Both the position numbers and the translations under genes were made by a program. The notes under the pieces were generated by a model. It ran no database searches and was not told the origin of the DNA. It saw nothing but the letters and a program-made list of their open reading frames with translations. Positions 51,612 through 60,327 of a stretch of 64,000 nucleotides of DNA are shown piece by piece. Each line of letters begins with the position of its first letter. Positions within the stretch are counted from its first letter, which is position 1. The stretch is taken from the NCBI GenBank assembly GCA_963814955.1, contig CAWFEX010000012.1:248001-312000 (forward strand), given 5' to 3'. This stretch comes from DATCJA01 sp963814955. GTDB lineage: Bacteria > Acidobacteriota > Vicinamibacteria > Vicinamibacterales > UBA2999.

Positions 51612-52576
51612 CAGGAGCTCATGACCTCGACGCGGGTCCGCAGCAGCACGCCGGCCAGCGGCGACAACACGTCCATCAGCTCCGACGTCGCCGTAATGCG
51701 ATCCGGCAGCGCGGCCGCGGCCGTCGGATCGATCGACTCGACTGCCGTCCCGAGCCGTTCTTCGAGGCTCTCGTGCAGGTGGTTCACGGCGCCGGCGACA
51801 CCGTTGTTTCCGCCGAGCAGCACACGCGCGAAACCCTGTCCCGCGAGGCGGTCCTGGTAATACATCGACGTCTGATGCACCACGTCGGTCAGCGATTCTT
51901 CATCTTCCTCCGGACGGTTCCGGAAGAAGATCAAGTCGCCGGCGCGCACGATCGCAATGGACGTGTACTCAGGACGCCGGTGCACGATCAGCCAGTCGCC
52001 CTCGATCGAGCGGGCCGATGCCAGCGTGAGATTCACGACTGCGAACGTCGCGATGTCGACGAGACCTGCATGGAGGCCTGCGTCGCTGCATACATCCTCG
52101 TACCCTTTGACCACGTCGTTTCGCGCCACCACCACGATGAACTCGGCGCTGCCGTCGGGGCCGCGCGTACCGGGCGAGTACGTGACAGAGGCCTCGTCGA
52201 TCGGGAACGGAGCAGCCTTGCGCATCTGCCAGCGCACCAGTTGATCCAGGTCGTCGCGTCTCGCAGGCACGCGTTCGAAACGGATCACTGATACCTTGGC
52301 GGCCACGTCGGGAATAATCAGCGCGACACGCGCTGGCCTGGACGCCAGCCGGCCAATGACCGCGCGCAATCCCGCAACCACGGCTGCGCGGTCGGTGATG
52401 TTCGGCGACGTGAGTGAGGCGTGGACCGCGTTGCCCGGGAGGCCTTCGACGGCGTATGACTGGACCGCCAGGCGAGCCCGGCGCGAGGTCATTGTCGCCG
52501 CCGACACCCGCGTCGGCGTGATCTCCACAGCCGCATCGGGCGGCGGGCTGGCCAGCCAGGAAGCAAGCAGGCTCAT
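51611..52576 (-). CDS. pilM: PilM-like actin-fold cytoplasmic protein
   Basis: A 321-residue protein of the PilM/GspL actin-like family. Visible features are VAAGLRAVIGRLASRPARVALIIPD in two parts, VIRFERVPARRDDLDQLVRWQMRKAAPF, DIATFAVVNLTLASA, VLLGGNNGVAGAV and GVLLRTRVEVMSS. It should bind the N-terminus of PilN and link to the ATPase. The start overlaps the gspE stop by four bases. Adenine-nucleotide binding cannot be judged by eye. Confidence 0.8.
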   Translation of the reverse strand: MSLLASWLASPPPDAAVEITPTRVSAATMTSRRARLAVQSYAVEGLPGNAVHASLTSPNITDRAAVVAGLRAVIGRLASRPARVALIIPDVAAKVSVIRFERVPARRDDLDQLVRWQMRKAAPFPIDEASVTYSPGTRGPDGSAEFIVVVARNDVVKGYEDVCSDAGLHAGLVDIATFAVVNLTLASARSIEGDWLIVHRRPEYTSIAIVRAGDLIFFRNRPEEDEESLTDVVHQTSMYYQDRLAGQGFARVLLGGNNGVAGAVNHLHESLEERLGTAVESIDPTAAAALPDRITATSELMDVLSPLAGVLLRTRVEVMSS

Positions 52577-54195
52577 TCGACGAACGTCACCTTGTTTATT
52601 TCGCGCAGCGTCGTCTGCCCAAGCAGCACCTTCTCGACCGCAGATTCGCGGAGGAAGCGCATACCTTCTTCATGCGCGAGTTTTTTTACTTCTGACGTGG
52701 GACGCCGTTCGAGAATCATCTCACGGATGCGATCGGACAGGTCGAGGAGTTCGCAGATCGCCGTTCGTCCCTTGAACCCCGTGCCGCCGCAGTCCATGCA
52801 GCCGGCTCCCTCATAGAACCGCTGCGTGGCGGCGAGGTTCGGGTCCATTCCGGAGTCCTCGAGCGCCTTTCGTTCGACGGGAACCTGCCGCTTGCAGTGG
52901 GCGCATGTAAGGCGGACGAGCCGCTGGGCCATCACACAGTTGAGCGCGGACACGAACTGATACGGCTCGACGCCCATGTTCAGGAACCGTCCGAGGACGT
53001 CGACGACGTTGTTGGCATGGACGGTGGTGAACACCAGATGCCCGGTCAGCGCCGACTGGATGGCAATCTGCGCGGTCTCGGGGTCTCGAATCTCGCCCAC
53101 CATGATCTTGTCGGGGTCGTGGCGCAGGATCGACCGCAGCCCACGCGCGAATGTCAGCCCTTTCTTCTCGTTGATTGGAATCTGTGTGATCCCGGCCAGC
53201 TGATACTCCACTGGATCTTCGATCGTGATGATCTTGTCCTCCACGGATCGAATTTCCGACAAGGCCGCGTAGAGCGTGGTGGTCTTGCCCGATCCGGTCG
53301 GGCCGGTTACCAGCACCATCCCGTACGGCTCGCGGATGTACTTCCGGAATCTCTTCAGCTCTTCGTCCGGGAACCCGAGAATATCGAGCTTCAGTTCGGT
53401 GAACTGCTCGCTGATGGATTCTTTGTCGAGAATGCGGATGACGGCATCTTCCCCATGCACGCTTGGCATGATCGACACCCGGAAGTCGATCGTCTTTCCG
53501 GGCATCCGCACCTTGAATCGCCCGTCCTGAGGTACGCGCTTCTCGGCGATGTCCAGCTCCGCCATGACCTTGACGCGCGAAATGATCGAGCTGTGGAACT
53601 GCTTGGCGATCGGCCGCATTGCCGGCTGAAGCACGCCGTCGATGCGGTACTTCACATGAACGGCGTCGTCGCCCGTCTCGATGTGAATGTCGCTCGCCCG
53701 CCGCTGAATGGCCGTGTAGATGGTGGAGTCGACGAGCCGGATGATCGGACTGATATCGCTCGTCAGCCGCTCGACCGTGAGATTATCGTCGGCCGACTCA
53801 TCGTCTTTCAGTACCTGCAGTTGAAAACCCTCAGTCGCCTCCTCGAGCACGCGCTGGGAGCTTTCGCTCTTTTTCAGAATGGATTGGATGGCCGACGGTG
53901 CTCCAACCGTCCGCCTTACCGGCATGCCAAGGATGATGCTCAGCTCGTCGATCATCGGAAGGTCGGTTGGATCTGAAACAACGATGACCAGCGATCTGCC
54001 GTCGCGCCGGTACGGCACGAAGCCGTAACGCAGCATCAAATCCGCCGGAATCGACCGGAACAGCTCCTGATCGATCCGGAAATCGTCCATATCGATGAAT
54101 TCAAGCCGGTACCGTTCTGCCAGCTTGCGCGCGCGTGTGACCTCGGCCGAGTAATCTTCGGGGGTTTGAATCAGGTTGGGATCGACGGTTTCCAT
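52573..54195 (-). CDS. gspE: Type II secretion / type IV pilus assembly ATPase (GspE/PilB)
   Basis: Hexameric cytoplasmic motor that drives pseudopilus extension. The 540 residues have an N-terminal MshEN/GspE-N domain (about 1-140), the Walker A VTGPTGSGKTTTLYAAL near residue 298, Asp-box and Walker B region RHDPDKIMVGEIRDPETA near 361, a His box (TTVHANNVVDVLGRF) and a tetracysteine zinc site made by CAHC (about 430) and CMDCGGTGF (about 467). Zinc site and MshEN are both usual for extension ATPases rather than the retraction ATPase PilT, which is absent here. Confidence 0.93.
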   Translation of the reverse strand: METVDPNLIQTPEDYSAEVTRARKLAERYRLEFIDMDDFRIDQELFRSIPADLMLRYGFVPYRRDGRSLVIVVSDPTDLPMIDELSIILGMPVRRTVGAPSAIQSILKKSESSQRVLEEATEGFQLQVLKDDESADDNLTVERLTSDISPIIRLVDSTIYTAIQRRASDIHIETGDDAVHVKYRIDGVLQPAMRPIAKQFHSSIISRVKVMAELDIAEKRVPQDGRFKVRMPGKTIDFRVSIMPSVHGEDAVIRILDKESISEQFTELKLDILGFPDEELKRFRKYIREPYGMVLVTGPTGSGKTTTLYAALSEIRSVEDKIITIEDPVEYQLAGITQIPINEKKGLTFARGLRSILRHDPDKIMVGEIRDPETAQIAIQSALTGHLVFTTVHANNVVDVLGRFLNMGVEPYQFVSALNCVMAQRLVRLTCAHCKRQVPVERKALEDSGMDPNLAATQRFYEGAGCMDCGGTGFKGRTAICELLDLSDRIREMILERRPTSEVKKLAHEEGMRFLRESAVEKVLLGQTTLREINKVTFVE

Positions 54196-54198
54196 TTC

Positions 54199-55410
54199 TC
54201 AACCACCCATGACCGAACTGAGCTCGAACAGCGGCATGTACAGCGCCAGCACGACGGCAGCGATCACGACACCCATCACGACGAGGATGACCGGCTCAAT
54301 CAGCGTGATAAACCGCCCGACCTCCGTCTCGATCTCCTCGTCGTAGAAATCCGCGAGGCTGTTCAGCATGTCCTGCAGAGCTCCAGTGGATTCGCCGACT
54401 TCGACCATCTTGACTGCCACGTCGGGAAAGATTCCCCGCGCGAGGAGCGCCGAGGCGAAGCTTTGTCCTTCGCTCACCCGACGAGTGACTTCGCGGATCT
54501 CTGCGCCGAAGTGTCGATTCGTCATCGCTCCGCCCGCTATCTCTAGAGCATTTACGAGCGGAATGCCGCCCCCGATCAATGTGGCGAGCGTTCGGGCCAG
54601 CTGAGACGTGGAAAACTTGCGGACCGTTTCCCCGGCCCAGGGGAGCTTCAGCAACATCTGGTCGACATGTTCGCGATGTCCGGGGCGGTTCACCCACCAG
54701 AAGCCCAGCGCAGCGGTACCGGCAATCGCGATCGCGATGAACCAGAAGTTTGCAACGAGGCCGTTGGAGAAGCCGACGATTACCCGCGTCGAGAGAGGAA
54801 GCTCTCGGCCGTAATTGCCGTAAAAGCTCGAAAATGCCGGTACCACCCGGACGACGATGATGCCAATGAGCGTCACCATCATGACGACGAGAATGGCCGG
54901 ATAGATGAGCGCCGAGATCGTTCGACGGCGCACGGCGCCGATGACCTTCTCGTACGCAACATACCGCCGGATCACGGCGTCGAGATTGCCGCTGCGCTCA
55001 CCCGCCATCAGCGACGCGGAGTAGACAGCGGGAAACAAGCCCGAATGGGCTGCAAACGCATCCGACAGCGCCGTGCCGGCTTTGACCTTCTCGTAAACGG
55101 TGTCGAGAACGGCTTTGAATGTCTGGTTCGAGATACGCTGCCGGAGGATGTCGAGCGACTGGACGAGCGGCATCCCGGCCTTGAGCAACGTTGCCAGCTC
55201 CTGATTGAAGACCAGGAATTCCTGTCGGGACACGCGCTGACGGCGCCCTCCGCGTGTCGCAAGCGCCTGAACGCTGGCACGCCGCTGGAGGGAAAGGATG
55301 TACAACCCTTTTTCTTCCAGCTCCTTACGGAGGCGAGACTCGCTGTCGGCGACGTAGACGCCTTCGATAATCTCGCCGGTATTCGTTCCCAGCCTACAGC
55401 GGAATTCCAT
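54199..55410 (-). CDS. gspF: Type II secretion / type IV pilus platform protein (GspF/PilC)
   Basis: Inner-membrane platform, 403 residues with two repeated GspF domains. Signatures: QEFLVFNQELATLLKAGMPLVQ and SLMAGERSGNLDAVIRRY in the first, FSTSQLARTLATLIGGGIPLV and MVEVGESTGALQDMLNSLADFY in the second, with membrane helices near residues 168-190, 215-235 and 370-395. First gene of the operon; the ATPase gene follows after 3 bp. The N-terminal segment (EFRCRLGTNTGEIIEGVYVAD) is the usual start. Confidence 0.93.
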   Translation of the reverse strand: MEFRCRLGTNTGEIIEGVYVADSESRLRKELEEKGLYILSLQRRASVQALATRGGRRQRVSRQEFLVFNQELATLLKAGMPLVQSLDILRQRISNQTFKAVLDTVYEKVKAGTALSDAFAAHSGLFPAVYSASLMAGERSGNLDAVIRRYVAYEKVIGAVRRRTISALIYPAILVVMMVTLIGIIVVRVVPAFSSFYGNYGRELPLSTRVIVGFSNGLVANFWFIAIAIAGTAALGFWWVNRPGHREHVDQMLLKLPWAGETVRKFSTSQLARTLATLIGGGIPLVNALEIAGGAMTNRHFGAEIREVTRRVSEGQSFASALLARGIFPDVAVKMVEVGESTGALQDMLNSLADFYDEEIETEVGRFITLIEPVILVVMGVVIAAVVLALYMPLFELSSVMGG

Positions 55411-55429
55411 CGGTCCAGTGTGGCATATG

Positions 55430-55442
55430 GCGGTAACCGCCT
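55430..55442. promoter_or_regulatory. Short palindrome upstream of the secretion operon
   Basis: GGCGGTAACCGCC is a perfect palindrome around a central A/T, about 20 bases before the gspF start on the minus strand. It could bind a regulator or pair in the leader RNA. No clear promoter boxes are seen. Confidence 0.3.
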
Positions 55443-55548
55443 GCGGTCACAGTATTTAGGTATACGACCCTAGACTATGCCGCGAGCAGGTCGGACGGGA
55501 CGGCCGACCGGATACCTCCTTCCCGAGTGCAAATTTATGAAGTCCCGT

Positions 55549-56444
55549 TTACTGCGGCTCCACAAACGCCCGGAACACCCTAATGCCCAATTCCCGAGGA
55601 TCTGCGCTCTTGAGGGCCGGGAGAGCCGCCGGAACAAACGTTTTATCGACCGAAATCGTCATTTCGATGGTGTCGGCGGCGCCGAGCTGGTCGGTGGAGA
55701 TATCCACCCTTCTCAGTTCGCTGCCGCCGGGGGGAGCATGAAGCTGTCTACGACGGTCTGCCCGATACGTGCTTCGACACGCTGCGGTTCGGTGAACGCC
55801 TCGGTAATCGGCTGATCCGCCTGCAGGTACAGTCGCACGCCACGCTTAGGGTTGCGGAACGACAGCGTCGCATCCTTCTTCGACCACTGCCACTCGCGGC
55901 CGGCGTCGGTGGCCACTTCAGTCTCGTACCACCCATCATTGAACACCACGACCAGCGGGTCGCTTTCGAGACGCATGTCAAACGAGGCGACGCGATACGA
56001 CCGCTGGCCTTCGGTCTGGCCCACGAGCGGGAGCCGATCACCACTCTTCGGTGAAAAGAGACCGATCTCGACCGTCGTCTCGCCGACGTACGGGAACTTT
56101 GGAATGAACATCGTACGGGAGTATTCGATCGTCGCCCCCGGCTTCCACTGCCGCGTCGGTGTCGGCAATTCGTGATCGTCGGTCCACATCAGCTCGCGGT
56201 CGCCATCGAGGAAGTGCACGAAGACCCAATAGTCGTCCGTGAAGGCAGGCAGGTTGGGCGCCACAACGAACCGGTATGTCATTTGGACCGGGCTGCCGAT
56301 GGCTGCAGCGGGCTTGCTCACCGTCACCGTCGGTGTGGCGACCGGCGCCATGTTGTCCTCGGCGCGAGAGCAGGCTACCGCCACGCCGGCCAGGAGCAAC
56401 AGGGCCAGTGTACGATTGAATGCACTGAACATCGTTATCTGCAT
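55549..56444 (-). CDS. Putative lipoprotein of unknown function, frameshift in a G run
   Basis: From ATG 56444 the protein begins with a lipoprotein signal (FNRTLALLLLAGVAVAC). The mature part looks beta-rich: VQMTYRFVVAPNLPAFTDDYWVFVHF, LPTPTRQWKPG, EIGLFSPKSGDRL, and DPLVVVFNDGWYETE. The frame ends early at 55713, but adding one base to the six-G run 55729-55734 continues it as GGSELRRVDISTDQLG to a stop at 55549, giving about 298 residues; I read this as one gene. Not recognised. It is divergent from the shell-protein gene with only 38 bp between starts, so the two may share control. Confidence 0.65.
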
Positions 56445-56482
56445 AATACCGCGCAAACCGTGCTAGAGTTCGTCCCACGTTC

Positions 56483-56758
56483 ATGCCGGGAGACGCGCTG
56501 GGGATGGTGGAAACCAAAGGCCTCATCGGTTCGATTGAAGCGGCCGATGCGATGGTCAAAGCGGCCAACGTCGCCCTGATCGGCAAGGAGTACATCGGCG
56601 GCGGTTATGTCACGGTGCTGGTGCGCGGCGACGTCGGCGCCGTGAAGGCTGCTACCGACGCAGGGTCGGCTGCCGCGAGGCGCGTAGGTGAACTGGTCTC
56701 GGTTCACGTCATCCCGCGGCCGCACAACGAAGTCGAAAAAATCCTACCCAAGTCATAG
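56483..56758 (+). CDS. Bacterial microcompartment shell protein, hexamer type (BMC-H)
   Basis: Forms hexameric tiles of a protein-shelled organelle. The 91 residues are a single BMC domain: ALGMVETKGLIGSIEAADAM, VKAANVALIGKEYIGGGYV with the pore loop IGGG, VLVRGDVGAVKAATDAG, and GELVSVHVIPRPHNEVEKILP. It is closest in style to EutM/PduA. The preceding base of the operon is a divergent lipoprotein; downstream after 3 bp is an aldehyde dehydrogenase. No pentamer (BMC-P) or trimer (BMC-T) shell gene occurs in the window, so a closed shell would need genes elsewhere. Confidence 0.95.
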   Translation: MPGDALGMVETKGLIGSIEAADAMVKAANVALIGKEYIGGGYVTVLVRGDVGAVKAATDAGSAAARRVGELVSVHVIPRPHNEVEKILPKS

Positions 56759-56761
56759 GCG

Positions 56762-58492
56762 ATGGCGGTCGAGAGCGCCGCACCACAAACCGACAAGGAC
56801 CTCGCTTCAATCGCAGAGGCGCGCGCGTTGGCCCGTGCCGCCCGCCAGGCCCAGGCGCGGTTGGCAGAACTGTCACAGGAGCAGATCGACGCCGTTGTCA
56901 CGGCGATGGCCGAGGCCGTTACTCCTCAGGCCGAGGCGCTCGCTCGTCTGGCAGTCGAGGAAACCGGCTACGGCGTGATCGCCGACAAGGTCCAGAAAAA
57001 CCTGTTCGCCTCGCGGCGGGTCTATGACTTCATCCGCCCGATGCGGACCGTCGGCGTCATCAACCGGATCGAAGACCGAAAAATCATCGAAATTGCCGAG
57101 CCATTCGGCGTCGTGGCAGCGGTTGTTCCGTCGACCAATCCCACGTCGACTGCCATATATAAGGTGCTCATTGCCTTGAAGGCACGCTGCGCCATCGTCA
57201 TCAGCCCCCATCCCGCGGCGGTTCGATGCATTACGCGAGCGGTGGAAATCATGGCGGAAGCTGCCGCGGACGCTGGTGCGCCTCCGGGGAGCATCGGGTG
57301 GATGAAGACGGTAACGCTCGAGGGCACGCAGGAACTGATGAAGCACCGCGACGTGGCAGTCATCCTTGCGACAGGCGGTATGGGGCTCGTTCGCGCGGCG
57401 TACAGCGCGGGCAAGCCTGCCTACGGCGTTGGCCCCGGAAACGCCCCCGCATACATCGAACGCTCGGCCGACATCAAGAAGGCCGTCCGCGACATCATCA
57501 CCGGCAAGACATTCGACAACGGCGTGCTCTGCTCGTCGGAGAACTCCGTTGTCGTCGATGAGGCGATTGCAGAAGAAGCGCGCCGCGAGTTCGTGGCGCA
57601 GCACGGCTATTTCATGAATCCCGCCGAAATCGACGCGGTTGCGAAGGTATTCGTGACCGCGCAGCGGCTTCCGAACCCGGCGCTTGTCGGGAAGCCGGCG
57701 GTGCACATCGCACGAACCGCCGGGATCAAGGTACCGGACGGCACCCGGGTCCTCATGGCGCCGCTCGCGGGTGTTGGCCGCGACTATCCCCTTTCGATAG
57801 AAAAGCTCGCCCCGATTCTCTCCTGGTACGTCGTCAGCGACTGGCGGCAGGGATGCGAACGCTGTATCGAGATTCTGCGTTACGGCGGCATGGGGCACAC
57901 GATGTCGATCCACTCCAACAACGACGAGGTGGTTCTCCAGTTCGGACTGAAGAAACCGGCGTTCCGCATCTGCGTCAACACCCCGACGACGCATGGGTCA
58001 ATCGGGCTGACAACCGGGCTGGATCCTGCCATGACGCTGGGGTGTGGCGGCTGGGGCGGCAACATCACGTCCGACAACATAACCCCGCGTCATCTGCTCA
58101 ACGTGAAACGGCTCGCGTACGAGGTACGTCCGGCCGTTGTTCATGGATCAACGGAGCCGGTGCGCCAGACGCCCACCACGCCTGAATCGAAGGCTCCCCT
58201 GCCAAAATCCCCCACGCGCCCGGCACCGGAAGGGATACCAGCCGAGGCGCTCGCCGGTCGAATCGATCGGTTTCTGGCCTCACGCGGATTTGCCTACTCG
58301 CCCGCCAGGGAACCCCTGGGAGGGGGCAGCGCTCCAGAGCCGCCGGTCGAATTCGTCTCCGAGGAAGACGTTCGCACGGCGCTGAAGACTGGACGAAAAC
58401 TGCTAATCGACGAAAAGACGATCATCACCCCCGCAGCGCGCGACCTGGGCGAAGCCCACAAGGTGTTCATCGAGAGTGGCTGGCCACGGTGA
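56762..58492 (+). CDS. CoA-acylating aldehyde dehydrogenase with C-terminal targeting-like tail
   Basis: Oxidises an aldehyde to acyl-CoA with NAD, the core reaction of microcompartments that contain toxic aldehydes. The catalytic domain (about 1-462) has VVPSTNPTSTAIYKVLIAL, ILATGGMGLVRAAYSAGKPA, GVGPGNAPAYIE, and the nucleophile cysteine in FDNGVLCSSENSVVVDE; the end YGGMGHTMSIHS and GCGGWGGNITSDNITP resembles the AdhE/SucD group. A proline-rich linker leads to an amphipathic segment (about 493-510, PAEALAGRIDRFLASRG), like an encapsulation peptide, and then a module with EEDVRTALKTGRKLL and TIITPAARDLGE (about 529-576). It lies 3 bp after the shell gene. Confidence 0.9.
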   Translation: MAVESAAPQTDKDLASIAEARALARAARQAQARLAELSQEQIDAVVTAMAEAVTPQAEALARLAVEETGYGVIADKVQKNLFASRRVYDFIRPMRTVGVINRIEDRKIIEIAEPFGVVAAVVPSTNPTSTAIYKVLIALKARCAIVISPHPAAVRCITRAVEIMAEAAADAGAPPGSIGWMKTVTLEGTQELMKHRDVAVILATGGMGLVRAAYSAGKPAYGVGPGNAPAYIERSADIKKAVRDIITGKTFDNGVLCSSENSVVVDEAIAEEARREFVAQHGYFMNPAEIDAVAKVFVTAQRLPNPALVGKPAVHIARTAGIKVPDGTRVLMAPLAGVGRDYPLSIEKLAPILSWYVVSDWRQGCERCIEILRYGGMGHTMSIHSNNDEVVLQFGLKKPAFRICVNTPTTHGSIGLTTGLDPAMTLGCGGWGGNITSDNITPRHLLNVKRLAYEVRPAVVHGSTEPVRQTPTTPESKAPLPKSPTRPAPEGIPAEALAGRIDRFLASRGFAYSPAREPLGGGSAPEPPVEFVSEEDVRTALKTGRKLLIDEKTIITPAARDLGEAHKVFIESGWPR

Positions 58493-58527
58493 AAAGTCCA
58501 TAACTGCTGAGCCAATTGGACTTATTG

Positions 58528-58557
58528 TTGACCTCGGATCGAAGGGAATGGTAGAGT
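58528..58557 (+). promoter_or_regulatory. Promoter of the mltD-like gene, near-leaderless
   Basis: TTGACC at 58528-58533 and TAGAGT at 58552-58557 are 18 bases apart. The ATG is at 58566, so the transcript would start at or just before the start codon. Confidence 0.45.
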
Positions 58558-58565
58558 AATCGGTC

Positions 58566-60318
58566 ATGCTTGGATCACGTATCGTCCAGGTCGGGGTCCT
58601 ATTGGTTCTGGGCGCGCTCGCCACGGGCTGCGCGACCCGGAAGGCCGGCACCTCTGCCCCGGTTCTGCCGCCTCTTGTCAGCGTGCCCGCCCCGCCCGTT
58701 ACGATTCCGGAGCCTGCCCAGCCGGTTGACCGGGTGATGGAGCTGATTACAGTTTCGACATCCTACTTCGAGGCCGGCGAGCGTGAGCTCAAGCAGGGGC
58801 ACCTGCGGTCGGCCAAGGACGAGTTCAATCGCGCCCTTGAGGTTCTCCTGGAGTCACCGTACGGAGGCAGGACGGAGCCGCGGATCCGCGCGCATTTCGA
58901 CCTGCTCGTCGAGCGGATCAGCGCCCATGAAGTGGCTGCGCTCGCCCAGGGCGACGGCTTCGAAGAGCAGCAGCGGTCTGAATCCGCCACAATCGACGAA
59001 CTCCTGTCGATATCGACGTTCGAAACGCCCACACCTACTGCGGAGACAACCCAGGCGGTTGCGGCAGACCTCCAGTCCAGCGTCCATGACATCGACATCC
59101 CCTTGAACGCCAAGGTGCTGTCGTTCGTGCAGCTGTTCTCCGGGCGCCTGAGGACGTTTCTCGAGGAGGGTTTGAGTCGCAGCGTGCAGTATCTGCCGAT
59201 GATCCAGAGCATTTTCAGGGCCGAAGGACTGCCGCTGGATCTCGCGTATGTGCCGCTCGTTGAAAGCGCCTTCAAGCCAACCGCGTTGTCGCGCGCAAAA
59301 GCCCGCGGCATCTGGCAGTTCATGCGCGGCACGGCTCTCGAAAACGGTCTCACCCACGACTGGTATATCGATGAGCGAGCCGAGCCCGAGAAGGCTACGC
59401 GCGCAGCCGCGAAGTATCTGCGAACGCTGAACGGTATGTTCGACGGCGACTGGCACCTCGCACTGGCCTCCTACAACGGCGGACCTGGACGGGTGCAGCG
59501 AGCGATGAAACGCTCCGGACGCAGCGACTTCTGGAACCTGTCCGCGTCAACCCGTTATCTCCCTCGAGAAACACGCGACTATGTGCCGCTCATCCTGGCG
59601 GCCATCATCGTCGCCCGCAACCCCGGACAGTACGGGATGAACATCGAGCCCGTGGACCCGGTTCGTTACGAAGCCGTCACACTTCCTACCGCCGTCGATT
59701 TGCGCCGCGTGGCGGAGTGGATCGGAACTCCAATTCAGGTGATTCAGGATCTGAACCCGGAGCTGCGCCGCTGGACGACGCCGGTCCGGGCCACCGAGTA
59801 CCGAGTTGAAGGTGCCCGAAGGAACCGCCGAAATCCTGCGGGCGCATCTTGCTGAGGCTAACCCCGACGATCTGGCGCCACTCAACTGGCACATCGTGAA
59901 GAAGGGCGAGACGCTGCTGTCGATTGCAAAGAAGCTGAAGGTCAGCCGCGTCGACCTGGCAGAGGCCAATTATCTGTCGTCTCGATCGCGACTCACCGCC
60001 GGCGACCGATTGATTATTCCGCGTGCTCCAGCCCTGCTGCTGGCGTCGCTCCCCGACAGCGACGTCCCCGCGGTCGAGCGCCGGCCAACGGCCGACGTGG
60101 CGGCGATCAGCAACCCCGCCCCTGAGGCGGCACCCGCGACGGCGGCGTCATTGACGTATCGGGTCAAGCGCGGCGACACGCTTTTTTCGATAGCGAAGCT
60201 GTTCCGGACGAGTGTGGCGTCGTTGAAAAGCTGGAACGGTCTGCGAACGAACTCGATCAAAGTTGGTCAGCGGCTCACCATTTTCACCAGCAGCAACGCC
60301 GCCGCCGCCACAAACTGA
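58566..60318 (+). CDS. mltD: Membrane-bound lytic transglycosylase (MltD-like) with LysM repeats, frameshifted
   Basis: Cleaves the glycan strand of peptidoglycan. The signal VGVLLVLGALATGC has a lipobox cysteine. The lytic transglycosylase domain (about 205-330) has FRAEGLPLDLAYVPLVESAF with the catalytic glutamate, SRAKARGIWQFMRGTA, and LALASYNGGPGRVQRAM. The frame breaks at 59803-59807, where one extra base separates EYRVEG from LKVPEGTAEILRAHL; the second frame carries two LysM domains (HIVKKGETLLSIAKKLKVSRVD and YRVKRGDTLFSIAKLFRTSV). Together about 583 residues, as expected for MltD with LysM repeats. Confidence 0.87.
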
Positions 60319-60327
60319 TCCCGGAAC

